Shown here: positions 1 to 7,777 of the stretch, piece after piece
Position numbering within the stretch: position 1 is the stretch's first letter
How the letters are laid out: every line of letters starts with the position of its first letter
NCBI GenBank assembly: GCA_022838965.1
Contig: JALHDK010000019.1
Span: 6,851-22,360 of the forward strand
Reading direction: 5' to 3'
DNA length: 15,510 nucleotides
Source of the DNA: Actinomycetales bacterium
GTDB lineage: Bacteria; Actinomycetota; Actinomycetes; Actinomycetales; Actinomycetaceae
Translations under genes and position numbers: made by a program
The notes under the pieces: generated by a model
Told to the model about the DNA's origin: nothing
Seen by the model: only the letters and a program-made list of their open reading frames with translations
The model's database searches: none

Positions 1-1849
1 GGTCGACGTCCGCAGTGCGCTCGAGGTGGTGAGCGATCCGTCCCGGGGCGACTCCATGATGAGGCTGCTGACGAACGAGCGGCTCGGCATGGCTGACCTC
101 CACGTGCTCTCCGCGTGGGCGGGTGTGCTTGCCGGCACAGGCAGCAAGGGCACCGCCTCGCTGGCGGAGGCGGTGGACTCGCCGCCTCCCGTGGGATGGT
201 GCACCCCGGAGGGACACGAGCTCAGCCCGACCGCCCGGGCGAGGATCTCCCGGCTCAGTCGCGCGCTGTCCGATCTCCGCGACCATGCGCATCTCCCGTT
301 GGGTGAGCTGGTGGTCGCTGCTGAACAGGCCCTCGGGATTGACATTGAGGTGTCCGCACGGGCCGGCGTCGATCCCGTGGCGGCGCGGGCACGTCTGGAC
401 GCGTTCGCGGCCCGGGCCACGGAGTACGCGGCGGGCGTCCCGCGACCGACGCTGGGTGGGTTCCTCGAGTGGCTCGACGCGGCGGAGGCCAACGAGAACG
501 GCCTCGATCTGGCACCGGCCGAGGTCACCTCCGAAGCGGTTCAGCTCCTCACCGTCCACGCCTCCAAGGGCCTGGAGTGGGACGTGGTCGCGGTTGCGGG
601 CCTGAGTGAGGGCCAGTTTCCCTCCTACAACACCCGGACGAAGGGAGACAACGGGTGGCTCACGGACGCGGGGACGCTGCCCTCTTCCATGCGAGGGGAC
701 GCGGACTCCCTGCCGAGCCTGGACCTGTCCTGTTCCGATTGGAGAGACCTGCGTGATGCCCTGGAGGAGTTCCGGATCCGCACCAGGGAGCACCGTGTGG
801 CAGAGGAGCGGCGGCTGGTCTATGTGGCCGTCACGCGGGCGCGCGCCTCGGTCCTCCTCAGCGCCGCACGGTTCCCGGTGGGAGCCTCGCGTCCCGCGCC
901 GCTGTCGCGGTTCCTCGACGATCTGACGTCTTTCGCCCAGATTCCGGACGGATTCGGGGTAGCTCCAGTTCCGGATGTCGAGAGCCGCAACCCTGACCTG
1001 GAAGAGGTCCGGGGCGAATACCCGACGACCGACCCTGCCGGCCCGCGCCGCGCCCGCCTGGATGCGGCGGCCCGTGCCGTGGACCGTGCCCTCGCGGGTC
1101 TCGGGGGGCTGTTGGGCTCCAGCGCCTCGAGCCTGGAGGTGGTCGACGCCCTGGTGGCGACAGCGCCGCTCACATCACGGGAACGTGAACTCGCGGAGGA
1201 GGTGCGCGCTCTCCTTGCCGAGCGTGAGGAGCAGGGGTGCGTCGCCGAGGTGGGACCCTACCTCTCCACCTCGGCGGCCCTCGCTCTGGTGCGGTCGCCC
1301 GGCGGCTTCGCGCGTGACCTGCGTCGACCGGTACCGCGCCCTCCCCAGCGCGACGCGCGGCGCGGCACCGCCTTCCACGCGTGGCTCGAGAACCACTTCC
1401 GCCAACCGGCACTCCTCGGCGAGCCTGACGAGGACATGTGGGGGGAGCACGGTGACCCTGCGGATCTGGCCGAACTCCAGAAGGCCTTCCTCCACTCCTC
1501 GTGGGCCTCGCGGTCTCCGCTGCAGGTCGAACTGGATCTCGAGACCCCCGTCGCGGGTCACCTGCTCAGGTGCCGCATCGACGCCGTGTACCGCGAGTCG
1601 AACGGGGTCTTGCTGGTGGACTGGAAGACCGGGGCGGTTCCCCGCTCGCCCGCAGATCTCGAGCACCGCCAGCTCCAGCTCGCCGTCTACCGGCTGGCCT
1701 ACGCCCGGTCAACGGGCATGGACCTCGCTGACGTGCACGCGGCATTCGTCCACGTGAAGGAGGGGGTGACCATCAGAGCGCCGCTGATGACAGAGGCGGA
1801 GATCGAGGAGAAGTTCGCCGGAGCCTTCCTCTCCCTCATGGACGAGTGA
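1..1849 (+). CDS. adnB: AdnB-like ATP-dependent helicase-nuclease, 3' part (5' end outside window)
   Basis: C-terminal part of a UvrD/PcrA-type superfamily 1 helicase fused to a RecB-type nuclease. The frame is open to the left window edge, so the real start and helicase motifs I-IV lie upstream. Visible in order: the motif V region (LLTVHASKGLEWD, near 547-582), motif VI (RRLVYVAVTRARA, near 809-847), then a C-terminal PD-(D/E)XK nuclease with RRGTAFHAWLE (near 1358-1390), the acidic residue of RIDAVY, the D-x-K of VDWKTG (near 1617-1634) and the QLQLAVYRLAY motif. The catalytic D...DxK set is intact. In actinobacteria such proteins form the AdnAB heterodimer, which resects double-strand breaks in place of RecBCD. 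The RRGTAFHAWLE signature and the final position in the cluster favour AdnB over AdnA, but that assignment is inference. It ends tail-to-tail with the next gene, overlapping by 14 bp. Confidence 0.85.
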   Translation, partial: VDVRSALEVVSDPSRGDSMMRLLTNERLGMADLHVLSAWAGVLAGTGSKGTASLAEAVDSPPPVGWCTPEGHELSPTARARISRLSRALSDLRDHAHLPLGELVVAAEQALGIDIEVSARAGVDPVAARARLDAFAARATEYAAGVPRPTLGGFLEWLDAAEANENGLDLAPAEVTSEAVQLLTVHASKGLEWDVVAVAGLSEGQFPSYNTRTKGDNGWLTDAGTLPSSMRGDADSLPSLDLSCSDWRDLRDALEEFRIRTREHRVAEERRLVYVAVTRARASVLLSAARFPVGASRPAPLSRFLDDLTSFAQIPDGFGVAPVPDVESRNPDLEEVRGEYPTTDPAGPRRARLDAAARAVDRALAGLGGLLGSSASSLEVVDALVATAPLTSRERELAEEVRALLAEREEQGCVAEVGPYLSTSAALALVRSPGGFARDLRRPVPRPPQRDARRGTAFHAWLENHFRQPALLGEPDEDMWGEHGDPADLAELQKAFLHSSWASRSPLQVELDLETPVAGHLLRCRIDAVYRESNGVLLVDWKTGAVPRSPADLEHRQLQLAVYRLAYARSTGMDLADVHAAFVHVKEGVTIRAPLMTEAEIEEKFAGAFLSLMDE

Positions 1850-2969
1850 CGGGAGTGCCTTCGCCGGTTGGCTGATCGTCGATCCCGGATGGCGACGGTT
1901 GCGCGTCCAGCGGGTCGGCCACTGGAGCCGAGGCGGGTGACGGGCCGGCCGACGCCTGGAGCTCCTCAGCCGGTGAAGGGGACGTTCCGGGATCGAGGCT
2001 CCCAGCCACCTCCCACTGCTGGATGGTCGGGGATGACTGGCCGATGGGGGCCGAGCCGGCGACGTGGCGCGCCAGATCCGTGAGCATCCGTTCTCCATCG
2101 GCGATGATCTCGGGACTGCCGATCCGGACCCCGTGCAGGAGCCATCGAGCGACGGCGAGTTCGGAGTACAACAGCGCCCGATCCACCAGATGCGCGTCGG
2201 GGGGCTCGGATCGAGCCATCGCGTAGGACTCCTCGAGAGTGTCCAGGCACGCCTCCGGCGCGGCCGCGTACAACCACGCGAGATCCTCCGCGGGATCTCC
2301 GACGTGGGCATTCGCCCAGTTCAGGACAGCAGAGACCTGGCCGTTCGAGACGAGGACGTTCTCGGGTGCCAGGTCACCGTGCACTGGGCAGGCACTGAAC
2401 CGCCACAACGAGACGTCCTCCAGAGCACGTTCCCATCTGGTCAGCAGTACCGGGGGTATCAGTCCCGTGCGGGCGGCGTCGTCGAACTCGGCCAACCGGC
2501 GTGCACGGTAGCCCTCCGCGTCGTAGACGGGCAGGCCGGCCTCGGCGAAGAGGTGGGCCTCCAGCTCGTGGATGGCGGCGATCGCGCGTCCCAGGGAGAC
2601 GGTGGGACCGGGACCCGGCGCGAGGACGTCGAGGTCCAGTTCTCGGCCCGCCAGCTCGCGGTAGACGATCACCCGCCACCCCTCCCTGGTGGCGGCAGAT
2701 CCCTCCGGAGTGGGAACGCCGAAAGGAAGCCTGCCGTCCCGGACGGCCGCGGCCAGCGCTCGCAGGACCTCGGCCTCCGAGTCAAGGGCTGCTGCTGCCG
2801 CTGCATGGACCGGGGCCTGGACGATCCAGTGGCGGCCCGCGGAGTCGAGCAGGCCACACCACTCGAAGTCCGCGCTGGTCTTCTGGGGAGTCCTGGTGGC
2901 GACGACGTCGAGTCCGGTCACCGCGACCGTCGCGAGGGCCGCAAGCTGGAGCGAGCGATGGCGTGGCAC
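1836..2969 (-). CDS. Phosphotransferase-fold (APH/macrolide kinase family) protein, possibly catalytically impaired
   Basis: Aminoglycoside/macrolide phosphotransferase (kinase-like) fold, about 377 residues from GTG at 2969. An in-frame ATG at 3008 would add 13 residues (MWVPPPGNPYRGT); I prefer the GTG because the protein then opens with PRHRSLQLAALA, like relatives as I recall them. The catalytic loop HGDLAPEN is at residues 197-204 and DPAEDLAWL follows at about 225-233. Between them, the motif that should be I/V-D-W, whose Asp binds Mg, reads L-N-W, with Asn217 (codon 2319-2321). The usual basic residue of the nucleotide-binding strand also seems replaced by Gln in WIVQAP. The last 75 or so residues are Pro/Ser/Ala-rich and look disordered. 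The substrate is unknown. A homologue beside adnB is common in actinobacteria, to my recollection. It could be a true kinase of altered chemistry or a pseudokinase. Confidence 0.85.
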   Translation of the reverse strand: MPRHRSLQLAALATVAVTGLDVVATRTPQKTSADFEWCGLLDSAGRHWIVQAPVHAAAAAALDSEAEVLRALAAAVRDGRLPFGVPTPEGSAATREGWRVIVYRELAGRELDLDVLAPGPGPTVSLGRAIAAIHELEAHLFAEAGLPVYDAEGYRARRLAEFDDAARTGLIPPVLLTRWERALEDVSLWRFSACPVHGDLAPENVLVSNGQVSAVLNWANAHVGDPAEDLAWLYAAAPEACLDTLEESYAMARSEPPDAHLVDRALLYSELAVARWLLHGVRIGSPEIIADGERMLTDLARHVAGSAPIGQSSPTIQQWEVAGSLDPGTSPSPAEELQASAGPSPASAPVADPLDAQPSPSGIDDQPTGEGTPVTRP

Positions 2970-3251
2970 GGTTCCACGGTACGGGTTCCCGGGGGGTGGG
3001 ACCCACATCCCACGCCGAGGCTCATCCCCTGGCGCCGCAGGTGTCCGGTGAGGGTGAGAATGGTCACCGTGCCGCAGTGATCCACGTCGTCGTGACGGTC
3101 AGACCCCGCTCGGCATCAGCCCGTTCGACGGCCGCCGTGTCCCCGGACGAGGGCCCGTGCATCCACAGGCGGGCGAGATGGGGTGGCATCTGCCGCCGCG
3201 CGGAAGTTAGCGTGCGCAATGTCAACACGCGTGATGCCAGGGGGGCAGGCC
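2970..3251. other. Divergent intergenic region between phosphotransferase and tad operon
   Basis: About 280 bp without a convincing gene. Short open frames here have no ribosome binding site and no recognisable domain. The region should carry the promoters of the divergent phosphotransferase and tad units. The only signal I would name is the TTAGCGT box at 3207-3213 on the plus strand, listed separately. Confidence 0.5.
3207..3213 (+). promoter_or_regulatory. Candidate -10 box of the tad operon
   Basis: TTAGCGT fits the actinobacterial sigma-70 -10 pattern TANNNT (TAGCGT, 3208-3213). Transcription would begin near 3219-3220, exactly at an in-frame ATG (3219-3221). This could be a leaderless start of tadA, 11 codons upstream of the ATG with a ribosome binding site at 3252. 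No good -35 is visible. Confidence 0.35.
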
Positions 3252-4481
3252 ATGCACGAAGCCGTCGTGCTACTCGAGCATGAGGTGCGCGAGCTGGCGC
3301 GCCGGCGGAGCATCGACCCAATCGAGGACTTCGCAGCCTTCCGCGCGCTCATTGGCGAAGCGGTCGCTGACTACGACGACCGGTCTGCGGCCGGTCTGGT
3401 GCCGCCGCTCGCCGATTCCGACGGTGTGGCCAAGAGCCTGCTGGACGCCGTGGCCGGGCTCGGGCCCTTGCAGCAGTACCTCGATGATCCGTCCATCGAG
3501 GAGCTCTGGATCAACGATCCCGGCAAGGTCTTCGTCGCGCGTTCGGGCCGCCCTGAGCTCACCACAACCATCCTCGACCACCAGTCGGTGCGTGATCTGG
3601 TCGAGCGGATGCTGCGCTCCTCCGGGCGCCGGATCGACATGTCGCAGCCGTTTGTGGACGCCGCGCTGGCGGGGGGCGAACGGTTGCACGTCGTCATCCC
3701 GCCGGTGACCTCGGGCGCGTGGGCCGTCAACATCCGCAAGTACGTCACTCGAGCGCAGCGCCTGAGCGACCTCGTGCAGCGCGGGTCGCTGTCGAGTGCG
3801 GCCGCCGACTTCCTGGATGCAGCCGTGTTGAGCGGGCTGAACATCCTGGTCTCGGGAGCGACCCAAGCCGGCAAGACCACCATGGTACGTGCACTGGCAG
3901 GGGCGATCCCGGCGACCCAGCGCATCGTGACCTGCGAGGAGGTGTTCGAGCTCAATCTCGCCAACCGCGACTGCGTGGCGCTGCAGTGCCGCCAGCCGAG
4001 TCTCGAGGGAACCGGGGAGATCCCTCTGCGCAGGCTCGTCAAGGAGGCTCTCAGGATGCGCCCGGATCGCCTGATCGTCGGGGAGGTGCGCGAGGCGGAG
4101 GCCTTCGACCTCCTGATCGCACTCAACAGCGGCCTGCCCGGCATGTCGACCATCCACGCGAACTCGGCACGGGAGGCGGTCGTCAAGCTCTCCACGCTCC
4201 CGTTGCTGGCGGGAGAGAACGTCACCGCTGCGTTCGTGACACCCACGGTCGCCCAGGCACTGGATCTCGTGGTGCACCTCGATCTGGGGCGGGACGGAAC
4301 GCGCACGGTTCGGGAGATTGTCGCCGTGACGGGTCGCGTGGAGGGTGCCGTCATCGAAACGGCGGAACTGTTCACCCGCGTCGGGGGCACACTGCGACGG
4401 AGTGGCGGCATGCCCGGCGGGCTCGAACGGTTCGAACGCGCCGGCGTCGATGTCCGTCGGCTGCTCCTGGGGGATGGCTGA
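3252..4481 (+). CDS. tadA: Tad/Flp pilus assembly ATPase TadA (CpaF family)
   Basis: Secretion ATPase of the TadA/CpaF branch of the GspE/PilT superfamily, about 409 residues. It is expected as a cytoplasmic hexamer that powers pilin assembly through TadB and TadC. The N-terminal domain has the typical LGPLQQYLDDPSIEELWIN (about residues 62-82). The Walker A motif GATQAGKTT is at residues 202-210 (GGTGSGKTT in most relatives), and the Walker B region LIVGEVR is at 274-280, followed by the GLPGMSTIHANS His box. ATG 3252 is chosen because AGGGGGG lies about six bases upstream. ATG 3219 is an alternative, possibly leaderless, start. It is the first gene of a tightly packed operon; its TGA overlaps the ATG of tadB by one base. 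Confidence 0.95.
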   Translation: MHEAVVLLEHEVRELARRRSIDPIEDFAAFRALIGEAVADYDDRSAAGLVPPLADSDGVAKSLLDAVAGLGPLQQYLDDPSIEELWINDPGKVFVARSGRPELTTTILDHQSVRDLVERMLRSSGRRIDMSQPFVDAALAGGERLHVVIPPVTSGAWAVNIRKYVTRAQRLSDLVQRGSLSSAAADFLDAAVLSGLNILVSGATQAGKTTMVRALAGAIPATQRIVTCEEVFELNLANRDCVALQCRQPSLEGTGEIPLRRLVKEALRMRPDRLIVGEVREAEAFDLLIALNSGLPGMSTIHANSAREAVVKLSTLPLLAGENVTAAFVTPTVAQALDLVVHLDLGRDGTRTVREIVAVTGRVEGAVIETAELFTRVGGTLRRSGGMPGGLERFERAGVDVRRLLLGDG

Positions 4482-5332
4482 TGGGAGTCGTCGTCGGTCT
4501 GCTGCTGGGAGGAGGCCTGCTGCTCGTATGGCTCTCCTTCTTCCCTGCCACACCGAGAGAGCGGAGCCCGCGATCCCGCCGGCTGCGTGACCTGCTCACC
4601 CAGGCTGGCTGGTATGGGGTGTCCCCGCGGGCCTTCCTGACCCTGAGCCTCGTCAGTGGACTGTTCGTCACCGCCCTGGTGTGGATACTCACGACCGCCG
4701 TCACCATCGCGTTGGCCTTTGGGACCATCGTGGGGGCGCTTCCGCTGATGGTGGTGACGGCGAGGGCCGAGAGGCGTCGCACCGAGATGCGGGCGCTCTG
4801 GCCGGACGCCGTGGAGGATCTCCTCAGCTCGATTCGCGCGGGGATGTCGCTCACCGAAGCGCTCGGCTCCCTCGCGGAACGCGGCCCGGAGGAGCTCCGG
4901 GGGCCGTTCACGGAGTTCGCGCGTGACTACCAGGTCACGGCCAGGTTCGACACGAGCCTCGATCTGCTCAAGGAGAGATTCGCGGATCCCGTGGCCGACC
5001 GCATCGTCGAGGCACTGCGCCTCACCCGCGAGGTCGGAGGGACGGACCTGGGCAGGACGCTGCGCGCCCTATCGTCCATGCTCCGCGAGGACCAGAGGAC
5101 CCGCGGTGAACTGGAGGCCCGGCAGACGTGGACCGTGAACGCTGCACGCCTCGCCGTGGCGGCGCCCTGGGTCGTGCTGGCCATGCTGTCGCTCCACACG
5201 GAATCCGCGGCCGCCTTCAACTCCCCTGCAGGAGGCGTGGTGATTCTGGTCGGCGCCGGGGCCTGCGCTCTCGCCTACTGGCTGATGATCCGGATCGGGA
5301 AGCTTCCCGAGGAACAGCGGGTCTTCCGGTGA
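4481..5332 (+). CDS. tadB: Tad pilus inner-membrane platform protein TadB
   Basis: Type II secretion F-domain (T2SSF) protein of 283 residues. Membrane segments are visible at the N-terminus (VVVGLLLGGGLLLVWLSFF), around residues 48-88 (two helices), and at the C-terminus (about 221-273). The central cytoplasmic T2SSF domain includes LWPDAVEDLLSSIRAGMSL and the ALRLTREVGGTDLGRTLRALS stretch typical of TadB. With TadC it should form the membrane platform driven by the TadA ATPase. The ATG shares one base with the tadA stop (TGATG), indicating translational coupling. Confidence 0.93.
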   Translation: MGVVVGLLLGGGLLLVWLSFFPATPRERSPRSRRLRDLLTQAGWYGVSPRAFLTLSLVSGLFVTALVWILTTAVTIALAFGTIVGALPLMVVTARAERRRTEMRALWPDAVEDLLSSIRAGMSLTEALGSLAERGPEELRGPFTEFARDYQVTARFDTSLDLLKERFADPVADRIVEALRLTREVGGTDLGRTLRALSSMLREDQRTRGELEARQTWTVNAARLAVAAPWVVLAMLSLHTESAAAFNSPAGGVVILVGAGACALAYWLMIRIGKLPEEQRVFR

Positions 5333-6255
5333 GCCCCTCCATGGTGGGTGCCGGTGTCGGGCTCATTGGCGGCATCGGATTCTGGCTCATCGCGTGGACC
5401 TGGGCGAAGAGGCGATTCACCCTGTCGGAACGCATCGCACCCTACTTCCGCACCAAGCCCCGGACGTCTCGTCTCCTCCAGACGGAGGTCACCACCCCGT
5501 TCCCCGCGCTCGCCCGGCTCGCGACACCGCTTGTGGCGGACGCTGCGGCGGTCCTCGAGAAGCTCGGTTCCACGACGACGACGATCGCCAGGCGTCTCCA
5601 ACAGGCTGGCCGAACCATGAGCGTTGAGCAGTTCCGTCTGGAACAGATGGGCTGGTCGGCAGTGGCGGCCGGCGCAGGGCTGCTCGTCGCACTCGCCGCG
5701 GCGGCACGAGGGGCCAACCCGCTGGCCGCGATCCTCCTCGTTGCCACATGCGCCGTGGTGGGAGCGGTCCTCCGGGACTACGAGCTCAGTCACGCCGCGC
5801 GCCACCGGCAGGCGTGCCTGGTTCGCGAACTCCCGGACTTCGCCGAGATGACGGCGCTGGCGGTGGCGGCGGGGGAGAGCCCGCTCCTCGCCCTCGAACG
5901 GGTCTCCCGGAGCTCCTCCGGCGTCCTGGCGCGAGAGATCGCCGATGTGGTCGCGCGCACGCGCACCGGGCTCTCCCTCACCAACGCGCTCAGTGCCCTG
6001 TCGGAGACCTCCTCGTCGCCCGAGCTGGTTCGATTCGTGGACTCGATCGTGGTCGCCACGGATCGGGGTACGCCACTCGCCGAGGTGCTCCGGGCACAGG
6101 CACGTGACATCCGCGAGTCGTCCCGTCAGCGCCTCATGGAGCTGGGAGGAACCAAGGAGATCGGGATGATGGTCCCCGTTGTGTTCCTGATTCTCCCTGT
6201 CACGGTCCTGTTCGCCCTCTTTCCCGGCCTCGCGGTTCTGGAGGTCGGCCTGTGA
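5329..6255 (+). CDS. tadC: Tad pilus inner-membrane platform protein TadC
   Basis: Second T2SSF-domain protein, about 308 residues from GTG 5329, which overlaps the tadB stop as GTGA. ATG 5341 is an alternative with GGTGAG about eight bases upstream. One N-terminal helix (VGLIGGIGFWLIAWTWA), a paired helix region near residues 110-145 and a C-terminal helix (MMVPVVFLILPVTVLFALFPG) flank the T2SSF core, which contains LPDFAEMTALAVAAGESPLLALERVS. This is the expected partner of TadB. The next start, of the small pilin gene, lies 15 bases after its stop. Confidence 0.93.
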   Translation: MSPSMVGAGVGLIGGIGFWLIAWTWAKRRFTLSERIAPYFRTKPRTSRLLQTEVTTPFPALARLATPLVADAAAVLEKLGSTTTTIARRLQQAGRTMSVEQFRLEQMGWSAVAAGAGLLVALAAAARGANPLAAILLVATCAVVGAVLRDYELSHAARHRQACLVRELPDFAEMTALAVAAGESPLLALERVSRSSSGVLAREIADVVARTRTGLSLTNALSALSETSSSPELVRFVDSIVVATDRGTPLAEVLRAQARDIRESSRQRLMELGGTKEIGMMVPVVFLILPVTVLFALFPGLAVLEVGL

Positions 6256-6270
6256 ATGAAAGGAATCCCC

Positions 6271-6456
6271 ATGAAGAAGATCCACTGGATGCTCGCGAGT
6301 CTGCTGGCCTGGCTCGACGACGAGCGTGGCGATGTCCCCGGCTGGGTGTTGGTGACGTTGATGACGGCCGGACTCGTCGTGGCCATCTGGGCGATCGCTG
6401 GCGACGCGTTGATCACGGTCTTCAACACGGCGATCAACCGGGTGCTCAGCGCCTGA
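6271..6456 (+). CDS. Small Flp-type pilin candidate (61 aa)
   Basis: Short single-helix protein placed where the Flp major pilin is normally found. ATG 6271 is preferred over ATG 6256 because AAAGGA ends seven bases before it. A basic, moderately hydrophobic leader is followed by DDERG and then the helix VPGWVLVTLMTAGLVVAIWAIAG. Processing after Gly20 would leave a 41-residue mature peptide. The canonical Glu at +5 is absent: the residue is Trp (DVPGW). I recall similar PGWVLVTL peptides in actinobacterial tad clusters, usually annotated as hypothetical. Pilin function is inferred from position, size and this motif. Its stop codon overlaps the apparent start of the next gene. Confidence 0.75.
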   Translation: MKKIHWMLASLLAWLDDERGDVPGWVLVTLMTAGLVVAIWAIAGDALITVFNTAINRVLSA

Positions 6457-6830
6457 CGTCCGACCGGGGATCCGCCGTCGTTGACTTCGTCCTCGTCGGC
6501 ACCCTGGTGATTCTGATCTTCTCGGCGCTGTTGCAGCTTGCGCTGGTTCTTCATGTCCGGAACATCCTCATCGACTCGGCCGCCGAGGGGGCACGGGTGG
6601 CGGCGCTCGCCGGGTCGAGTGAGGAATCCGGCGCGGCCCGGACCCGCTACCTGATCGGCCTGGCACTGTCCGAGCGGTACGCGGAGGATGTCAGGACACG
6701 GCGCGTGAGTGTCGAGGGGGTGCCGTGCCTCGAGGTCGAGGTTTCTGCTCCGCTGCCTCTCATGGGGCTTCTCGGACCGGCGCGGCAGCTTGAGGTGAGG
6801 GGTCGGGCCGTGGCGGAGGAGTCCTTGTGA
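6453..6830 (+). CDS. TadE-like pseudopilin, apparent CTG start
   Basis: TadE-family minor pilin of about 125 residues. Near the N-terminus DRGSAVVDF leads into the helix VLVGTLVILIFSALLQLALVL, followed by the RNILIDSAAEGARVAALAG stretch typical of TadE, and then a beta-rich extracellular part. The putative class III cleavage site is G|SAVVD, with Asp rather than Glu at +5. No ATG, GTG or TTG exists in frame between GTG 6252 and the domain. Starting at 6252 would place 67 unrelated residues antiparallel to nothing known, read out of frame through the whole pilin gene. CTG 6453 overlaps the pilin TGA as CTGA, matching the GTGA junctions elsewhere in the operon, with GGGTG nine bases upstream. 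Start by inference; the gene itself is secure. Confidence 0.85.
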   Translation: MTSDRGSAVVDFVLVGTLVILIFSALLQLALVLHVRNILIDSAAEGARVAALAGSSEESGAARTRYLIGLALSERYAEDVRTRRVSVEGVPCLEVEVSAPLPLMGLLGPARQLEVRGRAVAEESL

Positions 6831-7300
6831 GATCGGCACGAGGGAGGATCGCCTGGCTGCGGCGGCTGGGGCAGGAGGACGACGGGAGCGCCGTCGTCGA
6901 ATTCGTGACGGTCGCCTTCGTCATTCTGGTTCCGCTGGTGTACCTGATCGTCACCTTCTTCCTCATCCAGGGCGCCGCCTTCGCGGCCGAGGGGGCCGCC
7001 CGGGAGGCCGGGCGGATCGTCGCGACGTCGGGCGACCGCCCGGCGAGCAGGTCCGCCGCCCAGACCGCTGCCCGCCTCGCCTTCGACGACTTCGGACTGA
7101 GCACGCTCGCCCCTCCCACGGTGCGCCTCCACTGCGAGGCGGATCCCTGTACCACTCCGGGGGCGCGCATTCACGTCACCGTGAGCTCACGGCTGCCTCT
7201 CCCGCTCATCTCCACCGGGGTCGCAGCCGCGGCCGGGGCGGTGGTTCCGATCGAGGGCCGGGCGGTGGTCGTCGTCGACCGGTTCCGGCAGATCCCGTGA
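6827..7300 (+). CDS. TadE/TadF-like pseudopilin
   Basis: 157-residue protein with GTG start 6827 inside a GTGA overlap with the preceding stop. The leader ends EDDG, then SAVVEFVTVAFVILVPLVYLIVTFF: a class III signal with Gly20 at -1 and the canonical Glu at +5, followed by one membrane helix. The region after the helix (GAAFAAEGAAREAGRIVATSGD) resembles TadE/TadF proteins. The C-terminal half has a short Cys pair (HCEADPC) that could form a disulphide outside the cell. Likely a minor pilin of the same Tad pilus. Confidence 0.88.
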   Translation: MRSARGRIAWLRRLGQEDDGSAVVEFVTVAFVILVPLVYLIVTFFLIQGAAFAAEGAAREAGRIVATSGDRPASRSAAQTAARLAFDDFGLSTLAPPTVRLHCEADPCTTPGARIHVTVSSRLPLPLISTGVAAAAGAVVPIEGRAVVVVDRFRQIP

Positions 7301-7767
7301 GGCGGCGCATCGCCGCGCGATGGCGCGCGATGAGGGCGGGGGGCGACGACGGTCAGATCATGGTGCTAACCGTCGGACTGGCCACAGTGGTGCTGGGACT
7401 CGTCTTCACTGTCGCCACGGTGACGGCGGTTCAGATCGAACGGAAGCAGCTGCTCGCCCTCGCGGACGCCGCCGCACTGCACGCGGCCACCCGGCTCGAC
7501 GAGTCCGCCTACTACACCCGCGGCGACGGCGTGGTGAGGCTGACAGACGGAGGTGTGCGTGCCGCGGTCGACGACTACGTCTCCGCCCACGCGGCAGCAG
7601 TGGGACTCGCGGGCGCCCGCGTCGTGTCACCCACGGGCACGCCGGATGGGAGGAGTGCCCGCGTGACGCTCGAGACGACGGCGGATCTGCCGGTCGTCCC
7701 ATGGCTCCTCGAGTCGGTCGGTGGCGGTGTTCGTCTGCGCGTCAGCACGCTCGCCCGTGCGGGCTGA
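7297..7767 (+). CDS. TadG-like / Rv3654c-like Tad pilus protein
   Basis: 156-residue protein, GTG start in a GTGA overlap with the previous gene. A basic leader ends GGDDGQ, then the helix IMVLTVGLATVVLGLVFTVATVTAVQIERKQL and LALADAAALHAATRLDE, the conserved Ala-rich segment of the TadG/Tad-like N-terminal domain. It is far shorter than proteobacterial TadG and lacks a von Willebrand domain; it matches the short secretion-neighbourhood TadE-like proteins of actinobacteria. Last gene of the operon: the convergent CNNM gene ends only ten bases downstream. A small GCCC-GTGC-GGGC hairpin spans 7753-7764, without a T-run. Confidence 0.85.
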   Translation: MRRRIAARWRAMRAGGDDGQIMVLTVGLATVVLGLVFTVATVTAVQIERKQLLALADAAALHAATRLDESAYYTRGDGVVRLTDGGVRAAVDDYVSAHAAAVGLAGARVVSPTGTPDGRSARVTLETTADLPVVPWLLESVGGGVRLRVSTLARAG

Positions 7768-7777
7768 GGCGATCCGG

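Noticed and set aside
3064..3321. Small minus-strand frame in the spacer before tadA (ends 3064)
   Set aside because: It overlaps the tadA start and its likely promoter; no ribosome binding site and no recognisable sequence.
3270..4553. Long minus-strand open frames opposite tadA
   Set aside because: High-GC shadow of a clearly recognised gene; Arg/Pro-rich product without any family motif.
7753..7764. GCCC-GTGC-GGGC as a terminator for the tad operon
   Set aside because: Only four base pairs, inside the last codons, without a T-run.
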